Assembly (NCBI GenBank): GCA_026392325.1
Contig: JAPLCH010000247.1
Location: forward strand, 1-8,506
DNA: 8,506 nucleotides
From: Solirubrobacterales bacterium
GTDB lineage: Bacteria > Actinomycetota > Thermoleophilia > Solirubrobacterales > Solirubrobacteraceae
Reading direction: 5' to 3'
Shown: positions 1 to 6,262 of the stretch, one piece after another
Numbering within the stretch: the first letter of the stretch is position 1
How the letters are laid out: every line of letters starts with the position of its first letter
The notes under the pieces: model-generated
Database searches by the model: none
The model's input: the letters and a program-made list of their open reading frames with translations, nothing else
What the model was told of the DNA's origin: nothing
Position numbers and translations under genes: made by a program

Positions 1-122
1 GCGGAATTCGAGTGAAAGCGGGCCGCAAAGCCAGCTTAGTTCGTGTCCGTCCCGTCACCTGACCGGGTCTTGCTCCTTGCGGATGCCCGGTTTCTGCGGC
101 GCGGTGGATGCGCTGTTCAAAT
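1..122 (-). promoter_or_regulatory. Possible rplJ (L10) mRNA leader region downstream of rplA
   Basis: This strip follows the rplA stop on the minus strand and contains no start codon for a further gene, so rplJ would begin to the left of the window. In many bacteria the rplA-rplJ gap carries the L10 leader, an RNA bound by the L10(L7/L12) complex to repress rplJ-rplL. Read on the minus strand, the strip has a CAGAAACCGGG start, a 6-bp stem (ACCGGG at 62-67 with CCCGGT at 86-91) and a possible outer 6-bp pairing (GCCGCA at 22-27 with TGCGGC at 95-100). Location and these pairings are seen; the identity as an L10 leader is inferred and the element may be truncated by the window edge. Confidence 0.4.
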
Positions 123-986
123 TCAGTCGGCCTGTTCGGGCGACTCCTCGGTTGCCTCTGCCTGCTCTTCAACAACGGTCTCTTCAACAACCGCTTCAGC
201 CGGCGTTTCTTCCACTTCTGAAATCTCTTCCACAACCGCAGCCGCCTTTACCGGTGCTGCAGCTGCTGGCTGGTCTACGGCATCGCTGCCAGCATCGGTG
301 TCAACGCGAACTCCAGGGCCCATCGTTGACGCGAGGGTCACCGAATGGATGTAGCGGCCCTTGGCTGCTGACGGCTTCGCACGGTTGATCTCGTCCATGA
401 CCGCATTCAGGTTCTCGACGAGGTCTCCCTCAGGGAAACCAATCCGACCGATGACAACGTGAACGATGCCAGCCTTGTCTGTGCGGTACTCAACCTTGCC
501 GGCCTTGGCCTCGCTGACTGCCTTGGCAACGTCAGCGGTGACAGTTCCAACCTTTGGGTTGGGCATCTTGCCCGACGGCCCAAGCACCTTGCCGAGACGG
601 CCAACTACGGGCATCAGGTCTGGTGTGGCGATTACAACGTCAAAGTCTGTGAAACCTTCTTCAATCTTCTTGGCGAGGTCCTCAGCGCCAACATGGTCAG
701 CTCCGGCTTCCTCTGCCTCACGGGCCTTGTCGCCCTGTGCGAAGACAGCAATGGTCACGTTCTTGCCGAGTCCTTTTGGAAGCGCAACAGTTCCGCGAAG
801 CTGCTCTTCGGCGTGGCGGACATTAAGCCCGGTCCGCACGTGCAGCTCAACGGCCTCGTCGAACTTGGGCTCACGAAGTGACTTGATGAGTCCGATGGCC
901 TCAGCTGACGGGTACTCACGGAGACGGTCGTACTTCCCGCGAGCTTCGCGCCAGGTCTTTCCACGGCTTGCTGTACGTGGTGACAT
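123..986 (-). CDS. rplA: 50S ribosomal protein L1 with long acidic C-terminal tail
   Basis: L1 binds 23S rRNA at the mobile stalk of the large subunit, helps release deacylated tRNA from the E site, and in many bacteria represses its own operon by binding its mRNA. The 287-residue product carries the family core at about residues 10-230, including the signature region LMPVVGRLGKVLGPSGKMPN (124-143) and NPKVGTVTADVAKAV just after it. The usual length is near 230 residues; here about 57 extra residues (231-287) form an Ala/Pro then Glu/Val-rich low-complexity tail (repeated VVEE and similar). The ATG overlaps the rplK stop by one base (TGATG), implying translational coupling, and a GAGGT Shine-Dalgarno-like run lies about 10 nt upstream. 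It is the last gene of the operon in the window. The family call is secure; the role of the tail is unknown. Confidence 0.97.
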   Translation of the reverse strand: MSPRTASRGKTWREARGKYDRLREYPSAEAIGLIKSLREPKFDEAVELHVRTGLNVRHAEEQLRGTVALPKGLGKNVTIAVFAQGDKAREAEEAGADHVGAEDLAKKIEEGFTDFDVVIATPDLMPVVGRLGKVLGPSGKMPNPKVGTVTADVAKAVSEAKAGKVEYRTDKAGIVHVVIGRIGFPEGDLVENLNAVMDEINRAKPSAAKGRYIHSVTLASTMGPGVRVDTDAGSDAVDQPAAAAPVKAAAVVEEISEVEETPAEAVVEETVVEEQAEATEESPEQAD

Positions 987-1411
987 CAGCCTGTTACCTC
1001 AATTCCCATGGACCGTGCTGTGCCAGCGATGATCTTCGTGGCCTGGTCCAAATCGTTTGCATTCAGGTCCTGCATTTTCTTCTCGGCGATCTCGCGCAGC
1101 TTGGCCGTCGAGATTGATGCCACGACCGTACGCCCTGGCTCCGAGGAACCCTTCGGAATGCCGATCGCCTGACGGATCAGAACGGCTGCCGGTGGGCTCT
1201 TGGTTACAAAAGTGAATGAGCGATCCTCGTAAACGGAGATCTCTACTGGGATGGTTGTCCCATTGTCCTGAGCCGTCTGGGCGTTGAAAGCCTTGACGAA
1301 CTCCATGATGTTGACGCCGTGCTGACCGAGCGCAGGGCCGACCGGTGGAGCCGGGCTCGCCTGTCCGCCTGGGGCTTGGAGCTTGATAACTGTGATGACC
1401 TTTTTTGCCAT
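986..1411 (-). CDS. rplK: 50S ribosomal protein L11
   Basis: L11 forms, with 23S rRNA helices 43-44, the GTPase-associated centre at the base of the L7/L12 stalk. It is needed for factor-dependent GTP hydrolysis, for stringent-response sensing by RelA in many bacteria, and as part of the thiopeptide antibiotic site. The 141-residue length is exactly typical. Visible marks are the proline-rich N-terminal domain segment ASPAPPVGPALGQHGVNIMEF (18-38), whose prolines shape the thiopeptide/factor site, and the C-terminal signature KIIAGTARSMGIEV (126-139). The ATG follows the nusG stop by two bases (TGA-AC-ATG) and the stop shares a base with the rplA start. Nothing looks broken or unusual. Confidence 0.98.
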   Translation of the reverse strand: MAKKVITVIKLQAPGGQASPAPPVGPALGQHGVNIMEFVKAFNAQTAQDNGTTIPVEISVYEDRSFTFVTKSPPAAVLIRQAIGIPKGSSEPGRTVVASISTAKLREIAEKKMQDLNANDLDQATKIIAGTARSMGIEVTG

Positions 1412-1413
1412 GT

Positions 1414-1962
1414 TCAGACTTTCTTGACCTGATCGAAGCCGACTTCAACCGGGGTTTCCCGGCCGAAGATGGATACCAGCACCTTGAGCTTCGCTGCGTC
1501 CTCGTTGATTTCTGCGATTTCTCCTGAGAAGTCGGAAAGTGGCCCGGAGATGACCTTGACCTGCTCTCCAACGTTGTACTGGGCAACCGGTCGAGCCGGT
1601 GCTGTCGCGGCTGCTCCCGGGGGCGATGATGTCTGCTCAACCTTGAGCAGGCGTTCGACTTCAGTTGCTGTAAGTGGAATTGGCTGATCGGCTGCGCCGA
1701 CGAAGCCGATGACGCCAGGCGTGCCCTTGACGAGCTGCCAAGAGTCCTCGGTGAGGTTCATCTCAACCAGAACGTAGGCCGGCATCGTCCGCTTCTCAAC
1801 ATCAACCTTCTGGTTGTCCTTGATTTCTTGGACTGTCTCTGTAGGAACAACGATGCGTCGGACTGCGCGCTGTTGGTTGAGCGCGGTGCGACGATGCTCA
1901 AGGTTCTGACGAACCTTGTTCTCGTGCCCTGAATAAGTGTTGATTACATACCAGCGATACAT
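1414..1962 (-). CDS. nusG: Transcription termination/antitermination factor NusG
   Basis: NusG binds the RNA polymerase clamp and links transcription to Rho or to the ribosome through S10. The 182 residues show the NGN domain with WYVINTYSGHENKVRQNLEHR (4-24) and MPAYVLVEMNL (60-70). An Ala/Pro linker (about 110-128) follows, then a KOW domain from VGEQVKVISGPLSDFSGEI (131-149) to the family signature IFGRETPVEV (165-174). The usual Pro-Gly-Tyr of the NGN domain reads Pro-Ala-Tyr here (61-63). The length is normal. The start is supported by GGCGGA about 6 nt upstream in the 12-nt gap after secE. Its place between secE and rplK is the widely conserved bacterial order. Confidence 0.98.
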   Translation of the reverse strand: MYRWYVINTYSGHENKVRQNLEHRRTALNQQRAVRRIVVPTETVQEIKDNQKVDVEKRTMPAYVLVEMNLTEDSWQLVKGTPGVIGFVGAADQPIPLTATEVERLLKVEQTSSPPGAAATAPARPVAQYNVGEQVKVISGPLSDFSGEIAEINEDAAKLKVLVSIFGRETPVEVGFDQVKKV

Positions 1963-1974
1963 GGGTTTTTCCGC

Positions 1975-2262
1975 CTAAAGGATTAGTTGCATGAACTTCG
2001 CCGACAGGAAGTCGGCGAGTCCGAGGTAGGTACCTGCGATGGCCACAAAGCCAGCTACGACCGCAGTTGCCTGGGTTACGTGCTGGCGATCAGGCCATTG
2101 AACTCTCTGGAGCTCGCGCCACGAACCACGCAGGAAGTTGACAATCCGAAAGCGGGAAGGCACCTGAGCGTGCTTCTCCGCATGACGCTGCTCAGCGGCC
2201 TCGTCAATCGGGGTCTCGTCGAAGGCGTCTCCGCCATCTGGAGTGTCAACAGTGGTGGTCAC
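1975..2262 (-). CDS. secE: Preprotein translocase subunit SecE (GTG start)
   Basis: SecE clamps SecY in the Sec protein-export channel of the cytoplasmic membrane. The product is 95 residues from a GTG. It has an acidic N-terminal cytoplasmic stretch (about 1-33), the conserved amphipathic segment with FLRGSWRELQRVQWPDRQ (43-60), and one transmembrane helix at about 63-87, which is the minimal one-TM form usual outside enterobacteria. An ATG 39 nt further upstream (2301) is in frame but lies inside rpmG. The GTG is preferred because it sits two bases after the rpmG TAA and the longer N-terminus (MPQAHAAQGNALS) is just the rpmG 3' end read in another frame. An AAGGA lies about 12 nt upstream. 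The start is inferred; the identity is clear. Confidence 0.94.
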   Translation of the reverse strand: MTTTVDTPDGGDAFDETPIDEAAEQRHAEKHAQVPSRFRIVNFLRGSWRELQRVQWPDRQHVTQATAVVAGFVAIAGTYLGLADFLSAKFMQLIL

Positions 2263-2264
2263 GC

Positions 2265-2429
2265 TTAACGCGTTTCCTTGTGCTGCGTGTGCTTGCGGCA
2301 CCAGCGGCAGTGCTTGCGCATTTCAATCCGGTCCGGATTGTTGCGCTTGCTCTTATTCGTCTGATAATTGCGGCGCTTGCAGTCCTCACATGCGAGGGTT
2401 ACAGCGATGCGTACGTCTCCGCGGGCCAT
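2265..2429 (-). CDS. rpmG: 50S ribosomal protein L33, zinc-ribbon (C+) form
   Basis: A 54-codon gene that I translated by hand: it starts MARGDVRIAVTLACEDCKRR and ends CRWCRKHTQHKETR. L33 sits near the E site of the large subunit. Two CxxC pairs (C14/C17 and C41/C44) mark the zinc-binding C+ form rather than the cysteine-free paralogue made under zinc limitation. The length is typical. It is the first gene of the minus-strand operon, two bases from secE. A GGAAGAG purine run at 2441-2447 lies 11 nt from the ATG, a rather long spacing. There is no tRNA gene or dehydratase gene between it and secE, unlike some actinobacterial arrangements. Confidence 0.96.
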   Translation of the reverse strand: MARGDVRIAVTLACEDCKRRNYQTNKSKRNNPDRIEMRKHCRWCRKHTQHKETR

Positions 2430-2460
2430 AGTTGTTCAGTCTCTTCCGGTCAATGCTTAC

Positions 2461-2499
2461 GCCGTCCGGGTGAGGCCAAAGAACGGCCTCCCGAACGGC
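2461..2499 (-). promoter_or_regulatory. Stem-loop in the 5' leader of the rpmG-secE-nusG-rplK-rplA operon
   Basis: GAGGCC (2472-2477) pairs perfectly with GGCCTC (2485-2490) around a 7-nt loop. The stem continues past a bulge with GG/CC, one more C-G pair after another bulge, a C/A mismatch, and GCCGT (2461-2465) with ACGGC (2495-2499), giving about 14 paired positions. No T-run follows on either strand, so it is not a canonical intrinsic terminator. It ends 31 nt before the rpmG ATG, where a leader regulator or a transcript-stabilising structure would lie. The pairing is seen; the function is inferred. Confidence 0.5.
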
Positions 2500-2509
2500 A
2501 GGGCTTTGA

Positions 2510-2515
2510 AGTGTA
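2510..2515 (-). promoter_or_regulatory. Candidate -10 element for the rpmG operon
   Basis: On the minus strand this reads TACACT, matching TATAAT at four positions including the key TA...T. It would place the transcript start near 2503, just ahead of the leader stem-loop. No convincing -35 hexamer is seen at 16-18 nt spacing, which is common in GC-rich actinobacteria. Weak evidence. Confidence 0.25.
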
Positions 2516-2575
2516 GCGACGGGGCGAGGTTGACGGAGCCACGCAGGCAGACGCCCGTCTGGGAGTCGTGAACCG

Positions 2576-2581
2576 TAATCT
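2576..2581 (+). promoter_or_regulatory. Candidate -10 of a leaderless promoter for the MFS gene
   Basis: TAATCT fits the TANNNT -10 pattern and ends 8 nt before the GTG start at 2590. No Shine-Dalgarno sequence precedes that GTG. This is the arrangement of leaderless actinobacterial mRNAs, where transcription begins at the start codon. No recognisable -35 box is present. Inference. Confidence 0.3.
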
Positions 2582-2589
2582 CGGGTGCT

Positions 2590-3795
2590 GTGTCCAAGCC
2601 AAGCCGCCGACCCACTCGCCCAAGTTTCCCATTCGGGTCCAAGGCAGTCTTCACTGCGACCCTCCTGAACATGCTTTCAGTCGGCGCGGCGCTGCCCGTA
2701 CTCCCTAGGTATGTGAAGGGTCCCATTGGCGCAGGAGATGTAGCTGTAGGTCTTGTCATTGGGTCGTTCGCCCTCGCCGCGATAGTGGTGCGCCCCATTG
2801 CCGGAAGGTCCGGGGACCGCCGCGGACGACGCCCGATCATGATGGTCGGAGCAGGCCTCACTGCCGTGGCTGGAGCGCTCTATGCAATTCCGTGGGGCGT
2901 TGCCGGCTTGGTTGGAGCCCGAATAATCCTCGGCGCCGGAGAAGGAGTCGTCTACACGTCTGGAGCTGCTTGGGTTGCAGACAGGGCTTCAGAGAAAGAA
3001 CGCGGTCGGCTGATTGGCCTCTACGGACTTGCGATCTGGGGCGGTGTCTCAATTGGACCACTCATGGGCGAGAGCCTGTACGAGGCCACCAAGTCCTTTG
3101 ACGCAGTCTGGGCGCTCTGTGTCGGATTGTCAACGCTCTCCCTGATCGCCCTTTTCTGGATGCCGCGCAACGAAACAGTTGTCACACATGAAAACCAACC
3201 GAAGGGAATCTCAAGCCTAATCCCGCGGGCTTCCATCCGACCAGGCTTCGCACTCCTGCTTGCGAACCTGGGTTACGCGGCCGTTGCCTCCTTTCTGGTC
3301 CTCACCCTTGATCATCGGCACATCGGGCACGGGGCGCTGGCCTTCGCGTCGTTTGCGGGCGCAGTTGTGATCAACCGTTTGCTGCTGGGAGATGTTCCTG
3401 ACCGAATGGGCGGCAGGCGCGCTGCGATGCTGGCTGCCGGGGCAGAAGGCGTAGGACTTTTGATCCTGGCCGTTGCGCAGTCGCTCCCGATCGCCCTTCT
3501 CGGCGCAGCGGTGATGGGATCCGGGTTTGCGATGCTCTTCCCCTCACTCGCCCTGCTCGTCCTCGCCAAGACCGAGCCAGCTCAGCGAGGGGCGGCGATG
3601 GGCACATTCACAGCCTTCTTCGACATCGGACTTGCCTTCGGTTCTCCACTGGTGGGAGTTGTGGTGGCCACCATGGGTTATGCGGCCGGGTTCGTCGCGG
3701 GAGCAATTGGCTCGCTCGCAGGCCTGCTCGTAGCCGCTTCAATCAGCCCGCATGGACTCGACCATGGCCATGCCGACACAGCAGAGCCCCTCTAG
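2590..3795 (+). CDS. Major facilitator superfamily (MFS) permease, probable drug/solute efflux
   Basis: A 401-residue integral membrane protein with the two-times-six helix pattern of MFS transporters, which move small molecules by proton-coupled antiport or uniport across the cytoplasmic membrane. Motif A, GRSGDRRGRRP, lies at 72-82 between helices 2 and 3, with its degenerate repeat GDVPDRMGGRR at 267-277 in the second half. GARIILGAGEG (109-119) resembles motif B with its Arg, and IWGGVSIGPLMGE (149-161) resembles the antiporter motif C of helix 5. A short hydrophilic central loop (192-218) separates the halves, and the C-terminus is His/Asp-rich (HGLDHGHAD). The presumed start is GTG. The gene is divergent from the ribosomal operon and convergent with the ligase. 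The substrate cannot be read from the sequence; the motif-C-like element favours efflux. Confidence 0.93.
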   Translation: MSKPSRRPTRPSFPFGSKAVFTATLLNMLSVGAALPVLPRYVKGPIGAGDVAVGLVIGSFALAAIVVRPIAGRSGDRRGRRPIMMVGAGLTAVAGALYAIPWGVAGLVGARIILGAGEGVVYTSGAAWVADRASEKERGRLIGLYGLAIWGGVSIGPLMGESLYEATKSFDAVWALCVGLSTLSLIALFWMPRNETVVTHENQPKGISSLIPRASIRPGFALLLANLGYAAVASFLVLTLDHRHIGHGALAFASFAGAVVINRLLLGDVPDRMGGRRAAMLAAGAEGVGLLILAVAQSLPIALLGAAVMGSGFAMLFPSLALLVLAKTEPAQRGAAMGTFTAFFDIGLAFGSPLVGVVVATMGYAAGFVAGAIGSLAGLLVAASISPHGLDHGHADTAEPL

Positions 3796-3804
3796 GAGAG
3801 AGTC

Positions 3805-3835
3805 AAGCCGTTTAGTTGCCGGCTTCGAAAAGCCG
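3805..3835. other. Overlapping alternative hairpins at a convergent gene end
   Basis: AAGCCG (3805-3810), CGGCTT (3820-3825) and AAGCCG (3830-3835) follow each other, so the middle segment can pair with either flank (9-nt or 4-nt loop, 6 bp each). On the minus strand the second hairpin has a TTCG loop inside the last ligase codons. It sits between two converging genes, where a bidirectional terminator is expected, but no T-run follows on either strand. It may simply be coding sequence. Confidence 0.25.
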
Positions 3836-5779
3836 TGACATCGGGTTCAGGTCACGTGAGCGCCTGTAATCCCTAAGGGCAGCCTTCTCATTCCCTGCCC
3901 GCGCCTCAATCCCAGCGAGTACCAGCCATGGTTGCCAAGCACCAGGCTCCCGCTTGATCGCGCCGAGGACCAGCGGCTTCGCTGCTGCGTAGTTGCCTCC
4001 CGCCTCCTGAGCCAGACCTTCCTGCAGCCAAGCTTCAGATGAATACGGCTGCCAGTTGCGCGCTGATCTGGCTTGGGCAACTGCACCGGCAAAGTTCTTC
4101 TTCGCAGCCTCTTGCCGGCTCTGGATCACGCCGTGGCTGGCAACCGTCGGAGGAACCACCAGAACGAGAAGCAATACCGCGAACAGGCCAATGCCGAAAC
4201 GCACCTTTGGCTGCGCCTCATCTTGGAGTTCATCTGCCACATCTGGCGTTGCCACTGCTGCAAATGCGACCACCGCAACGATTGGCAGGATTGTCACCTG
4301 CCAGCCCCAGTCAGTCGCTGAAGAAAGCGCGAATGCTGCGACCGTTGCCGTCCCGGCCCCGGCGAGTCCGAGCTGCGGTCCAGCACGCCTCAAAGCCGAG
4401 GCACAGCCCCAGAGCATGGCGCCAAAGAAGCCAAGCATAAGCAGGAGTCCAATCAGTCCCAGATCGGACCATGCCTCCAAATAAAGCGAATGGACATTCT
4501 TGACTGTCAGGGCGCTGGTTCGATGCTTGTTCCACCAGAGCTCAAATGTGCCACCGCCGGTCCCCGTCAGCGGGTGCTCTGCCCCAGCGTTGACGGCGCC
4601 TGTCCAAAGCTGCCAGCGTCCGTTGGAGCTCTGCGATGCAAGGCGTTCCACCGAGTTGACGCTTCCCCTGCTGGCGGTCATGTGAGGGTTGCGAAACGCG
4701 TTCCAGCTCTTGTTGAGCTGCGGCCCGCCGCCAGATGCAAAGAAGAGTCCCGCACCAACGGCGACCAAGCCAAGGACGACACTGAGTCGGAGCCACGGCC
4801 TTGCCCTGCCGCGGTCCACCGTTTCCTCGTCGCCAGGCAAATGATGAAGTGCAACCGTCACGGTGGCTACGGCGAGCGCTGTTGCAAGAAGCACAAGGAG
4901 CGTGAGCCTGGCTTGGTCGGCCCCAGCCCCGGAGTCAGTAAGCCCATCCATCAGCTGCTGCCCTGACAGTGCTGTCGCCACAACCACACCGGAGGCGACG
5001 GCAGCAATGGCAAGTCCTGCAATTCGTCGCGCGTTGATCGGCCCGAGCAGGAAACCCACCAAGACTGCAAACAGTGCAACCACGCTCCCACCGCGTGAAA
5101 TTGCAAACAGGATGCACAAGCTCAGAAGCGGGATTGACGCTCCAGCGAGGGCGCGTGAAAGGCCCTTGCGCGCCCCAGTCGCGAAGTGGACGGCCAGAGG
5201 GAGCGCCATGGCCATCAAGTAGGCGGATGCATTCCAGTAGCCGATCGGCCAGTGCAGTCTGGGTCGCATCCGGGCGAGATCTCCTGCCGGAACCGTGTCC
5301 GGGAACCAAGTGGGATGGAGCCTTGAACCAACAGCGACGAAAGCGATCAGCGCCACGCCGGCCAGAAGGCCGCCAAGCACGGCCTCGCTGTCTTCCCTGC
5401 GAACTACGAGTGCCGCGGCAAGAAGGCAACTCAATACCGCCGCGAGCTGCACGCCGACCGAGACCGTCCGCCCTGCCGCGTCTGACCAGAGAACCGAAAT
5501 GAGTTCCCACGCAAGGAAGGCACTCAGGAGTCCGACCGCGGCCGCCCTGGCGCCCGTGAGGCGAACGGTTGGAATGACTCCAAGGATCGCTCCGATAAGG
5601 ACCAACCACGAGACGAGAAGAGTTGCCTCGCCAGTCATTGGAAGTTCGTAGCCGCCGTGTCGGTAGCCGATCAGGAAGACAAAACCAGCGACGAATACGC
5701 CGGTAACGAGTCCGCGACTCACCCCTGCGCCGCCGCGGTTTACCGGTTGCCCCGTGACAGGGCCGCCTTCATCTGTCAT
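3812..5779 (-). CDS. O-antigen ligase/polymerase (Wzy/WaaL family) with C-terminal TPR region
   Basis: A 655-residue polytopic membrane protein of the family that polymerises or transfers lipid-linked glycans on the outer face of the membrane. More than ten hydrophobic helices run from about residue 24 to 545. Family marks are RLHWPIGYWNASAYL (174-188), ISRGG (227-231), a long periplasm-side loop (about 349-430) with SSNGRWQLWTGAV (384-396), and NVHSLYLEAWSDLGLIG (428-444), which holds the conserved loop His. After the last helix, about residues 550-650 show three TPR-like helix pairs (such as SSEAWLQEGLAQEAGGNYAAA), probably outside the membrane for partner binding. I chose ATG 5779, giving a short polar N-terminus. 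ATG 5794 is equally possible, while the reading frame open to 5953 would run through the opposite gene's signal peptide. In Gram-positives the acceptor may be peptidoglycan, protein or another glycan. Confidence 0.88.
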   Translation of the reverse strand: MTDEGGPVTGQPVNRGGAGVSRGLVTGVFVAGFVFLIGYRHGGYELPMTGEATLLVSWLVLIGAILGVIPTVRLTGARAAAVGLLSAFLAWELISVLWSDAAGRTVSVGVQLAAVLSCLLAAALVVRREDSEAVLGGLLAGVALIAFVAVGSRLHPTWFPDTVPAGDLARMRPRLHWPIGYWNASAYLMAMALPLAVHFATGARKGLSRALAGASIPLLSLCILFAISRGGSVVALFAVLVGFLLGPINARRIAGLAIAAVASGVVVATALSGQQLMDGLTDSGAGADQARLTLLVLLATALAVATVTVALHHLPGDEETVDRGRARPWLRLSVVLGLVAVGAGLFFASGGGPQLNKSWNAFRNPHMTASRGSVNSVERLASQSSNGRWQLWTGAVNAGAEHPLTGTGGGTFELWWNKHRTSALTVKNVHSLYLEAWSDLGLIGLLLMLGFFGAMLWGCASALRRAGPQLGLAGAGTATVAAFALSSATDWGWQVTILPIVAVVAFAAVATPDVADELQDEAQPKVRFGIGLFAVLLLVLVVPPTVASHGVIQSRQEAAKKNFAGAVAQARSARNWQPYSSEAWLQEGLAQEAGGNYAAAKPLVLGAIKREPGAWQPWLVLAGIEARAGNEKAALRDYRRSRDLNPMSRLFEAGN

Positions 5780-5792
5780 GATCTCGTTTCCC

Positions 5793-6257
5793 ATGTTCCG
5801 CAGAAGTCTCTCACTAATGCTGGTCACCGTAGCCGCTTCCGCTGCCGCTGCAGCGCCAGCGTACGCGTCATCTGCAGTCACGGGTGATCCTTGGGTTGAC
5901 CAGTACATCGAACAGGTGCCCAATGCGACCGGCGAAGTGAAGACCGGGAACACAAAGTCCCGTTCAGGACTTTCCCGCCAGCAGGTTCAGTATTTGAGCA
6001 ACGAGGGAGGTGACCGCTTCTCATCCGTAGTAGCAGCGACGGTTCCCGGCGGCCCTGGTTCTGGCGGCCCTGGTTCTGGCGGGACATCATCTTCTTCCAC
6101 AGCCTCGGTCTCCGTGCCTTCAGTGCCCGCAGCTTTGGGCACTGCGATTGAAGGTGACTCCGGTGGCCTTGGATTGGTCCTTCCGGCGGCCCTGATCGGT
6201 TCAGTTATCGGCGCTTTCGCGCTGGCTGTTTCGCGGCAGCGCCGCAATCACTCCTGA
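5793..6257 (+). CDS. Small exported protein with C-terminal membrane anchor, function unknown
   Basis: I do not recognise a named family. From ATG 5793 it is 154 residues. It has a signal peptide (MFRRSLSLML then an Ala-rich hydrophobic run, likely cleavage after AYA at about 25) and a short extracytoplasmic domain with DPWVDQYIEQVPNATG (32-47) and LSRQQVQYLSNEGGDRF (60-76). A Pro/Gly/Ser linker with two GGPGS units (85-110) follows, then a hydrophobic C-terminal helix (about 126-147) and a basic tail SRQRRNHS. Other in-frame starts are GTG 5754 and ATG 5778; 5793 gives the cleanest signal peptide, but none has a good ribosome site. It is divergent from the ligase with the start codons only 13 nt apart, and it precedes the sugar transferase. 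This suggests a role at the cell surface tied to the glycan pathway; that link is inference. Confidence 0.72.
   Translation: MFRRSLSLMLVTVAASAAAAAPAYASSAVTGDPWVDQYIEQVPNATGEVKTGNTKSRSGLSRQQVQYLSNEGGDRFSSVVAATVPGGPGSGGPGSGGTSSSSTASVSVPSVPAALGTAIEGDSGGLGLVLPAALIGSVIGAFALAVSRQRRNHS
6048..6077 (+). repeat. Two exact 15-bp tandem repeats in the linker of the exported protein
   Basis: GGCGGCCCTGGTTCT occurs twice in direct succession, followed by the first bases (GGCGG) of a third copy. Each unit encodes Gly-Gly-Pro-Gly-Ser, so copy-number change by replication slippage would lengthen or shorten the linker without a frameshift. Confidence 0.9.
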
Positions 6258-6262
6258 TCCTC

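Noticed and set aside
2280..2516. Plus-strand open frame opposite rpmG
   Set aside because: It lies antisense to a clearly conserved ribosomal protein and its own leader, and the translation has no recognisable features.
2430..2589. tRNA gene expected near secE or rpmG in some actinobacteria
   Set aside because: I searched both strands for a TTCGA-type T-loop and an acceptor stem and found neither.
3796..3835. Intrinsic bidirectional terminator between the MFS gene and the ligase
   Set aside because: The hairpins are only 6 bp and no T-run follows on either strand; kept only as a low-confidence structure.
4039..4966. Several plus-strand open frames inside the ligase gene
   Set aside because: They are antisense or out-of-frame readings of a GC-rich membrane protein gene, Arg/Ser/Pro-rich and without family features.
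5793..5830. Twin-arginine (Tat) signal in MFRRSLSLML
   Set aside because: The two Arg are present, but the following positions do not match the usual S-R-R-x-F-L-K pattern; an ordinary Sec signal peptide is more likely.
5780..5953. N-terminal extension of the O-antigen ligase to 5953
   Set aside because: The extra residues are polar/Ala-rich and antisense to the signal peptide and conserved-looking domain of the exported protein; the ATGs at 5779 or 5794 give a normal N-terminus.
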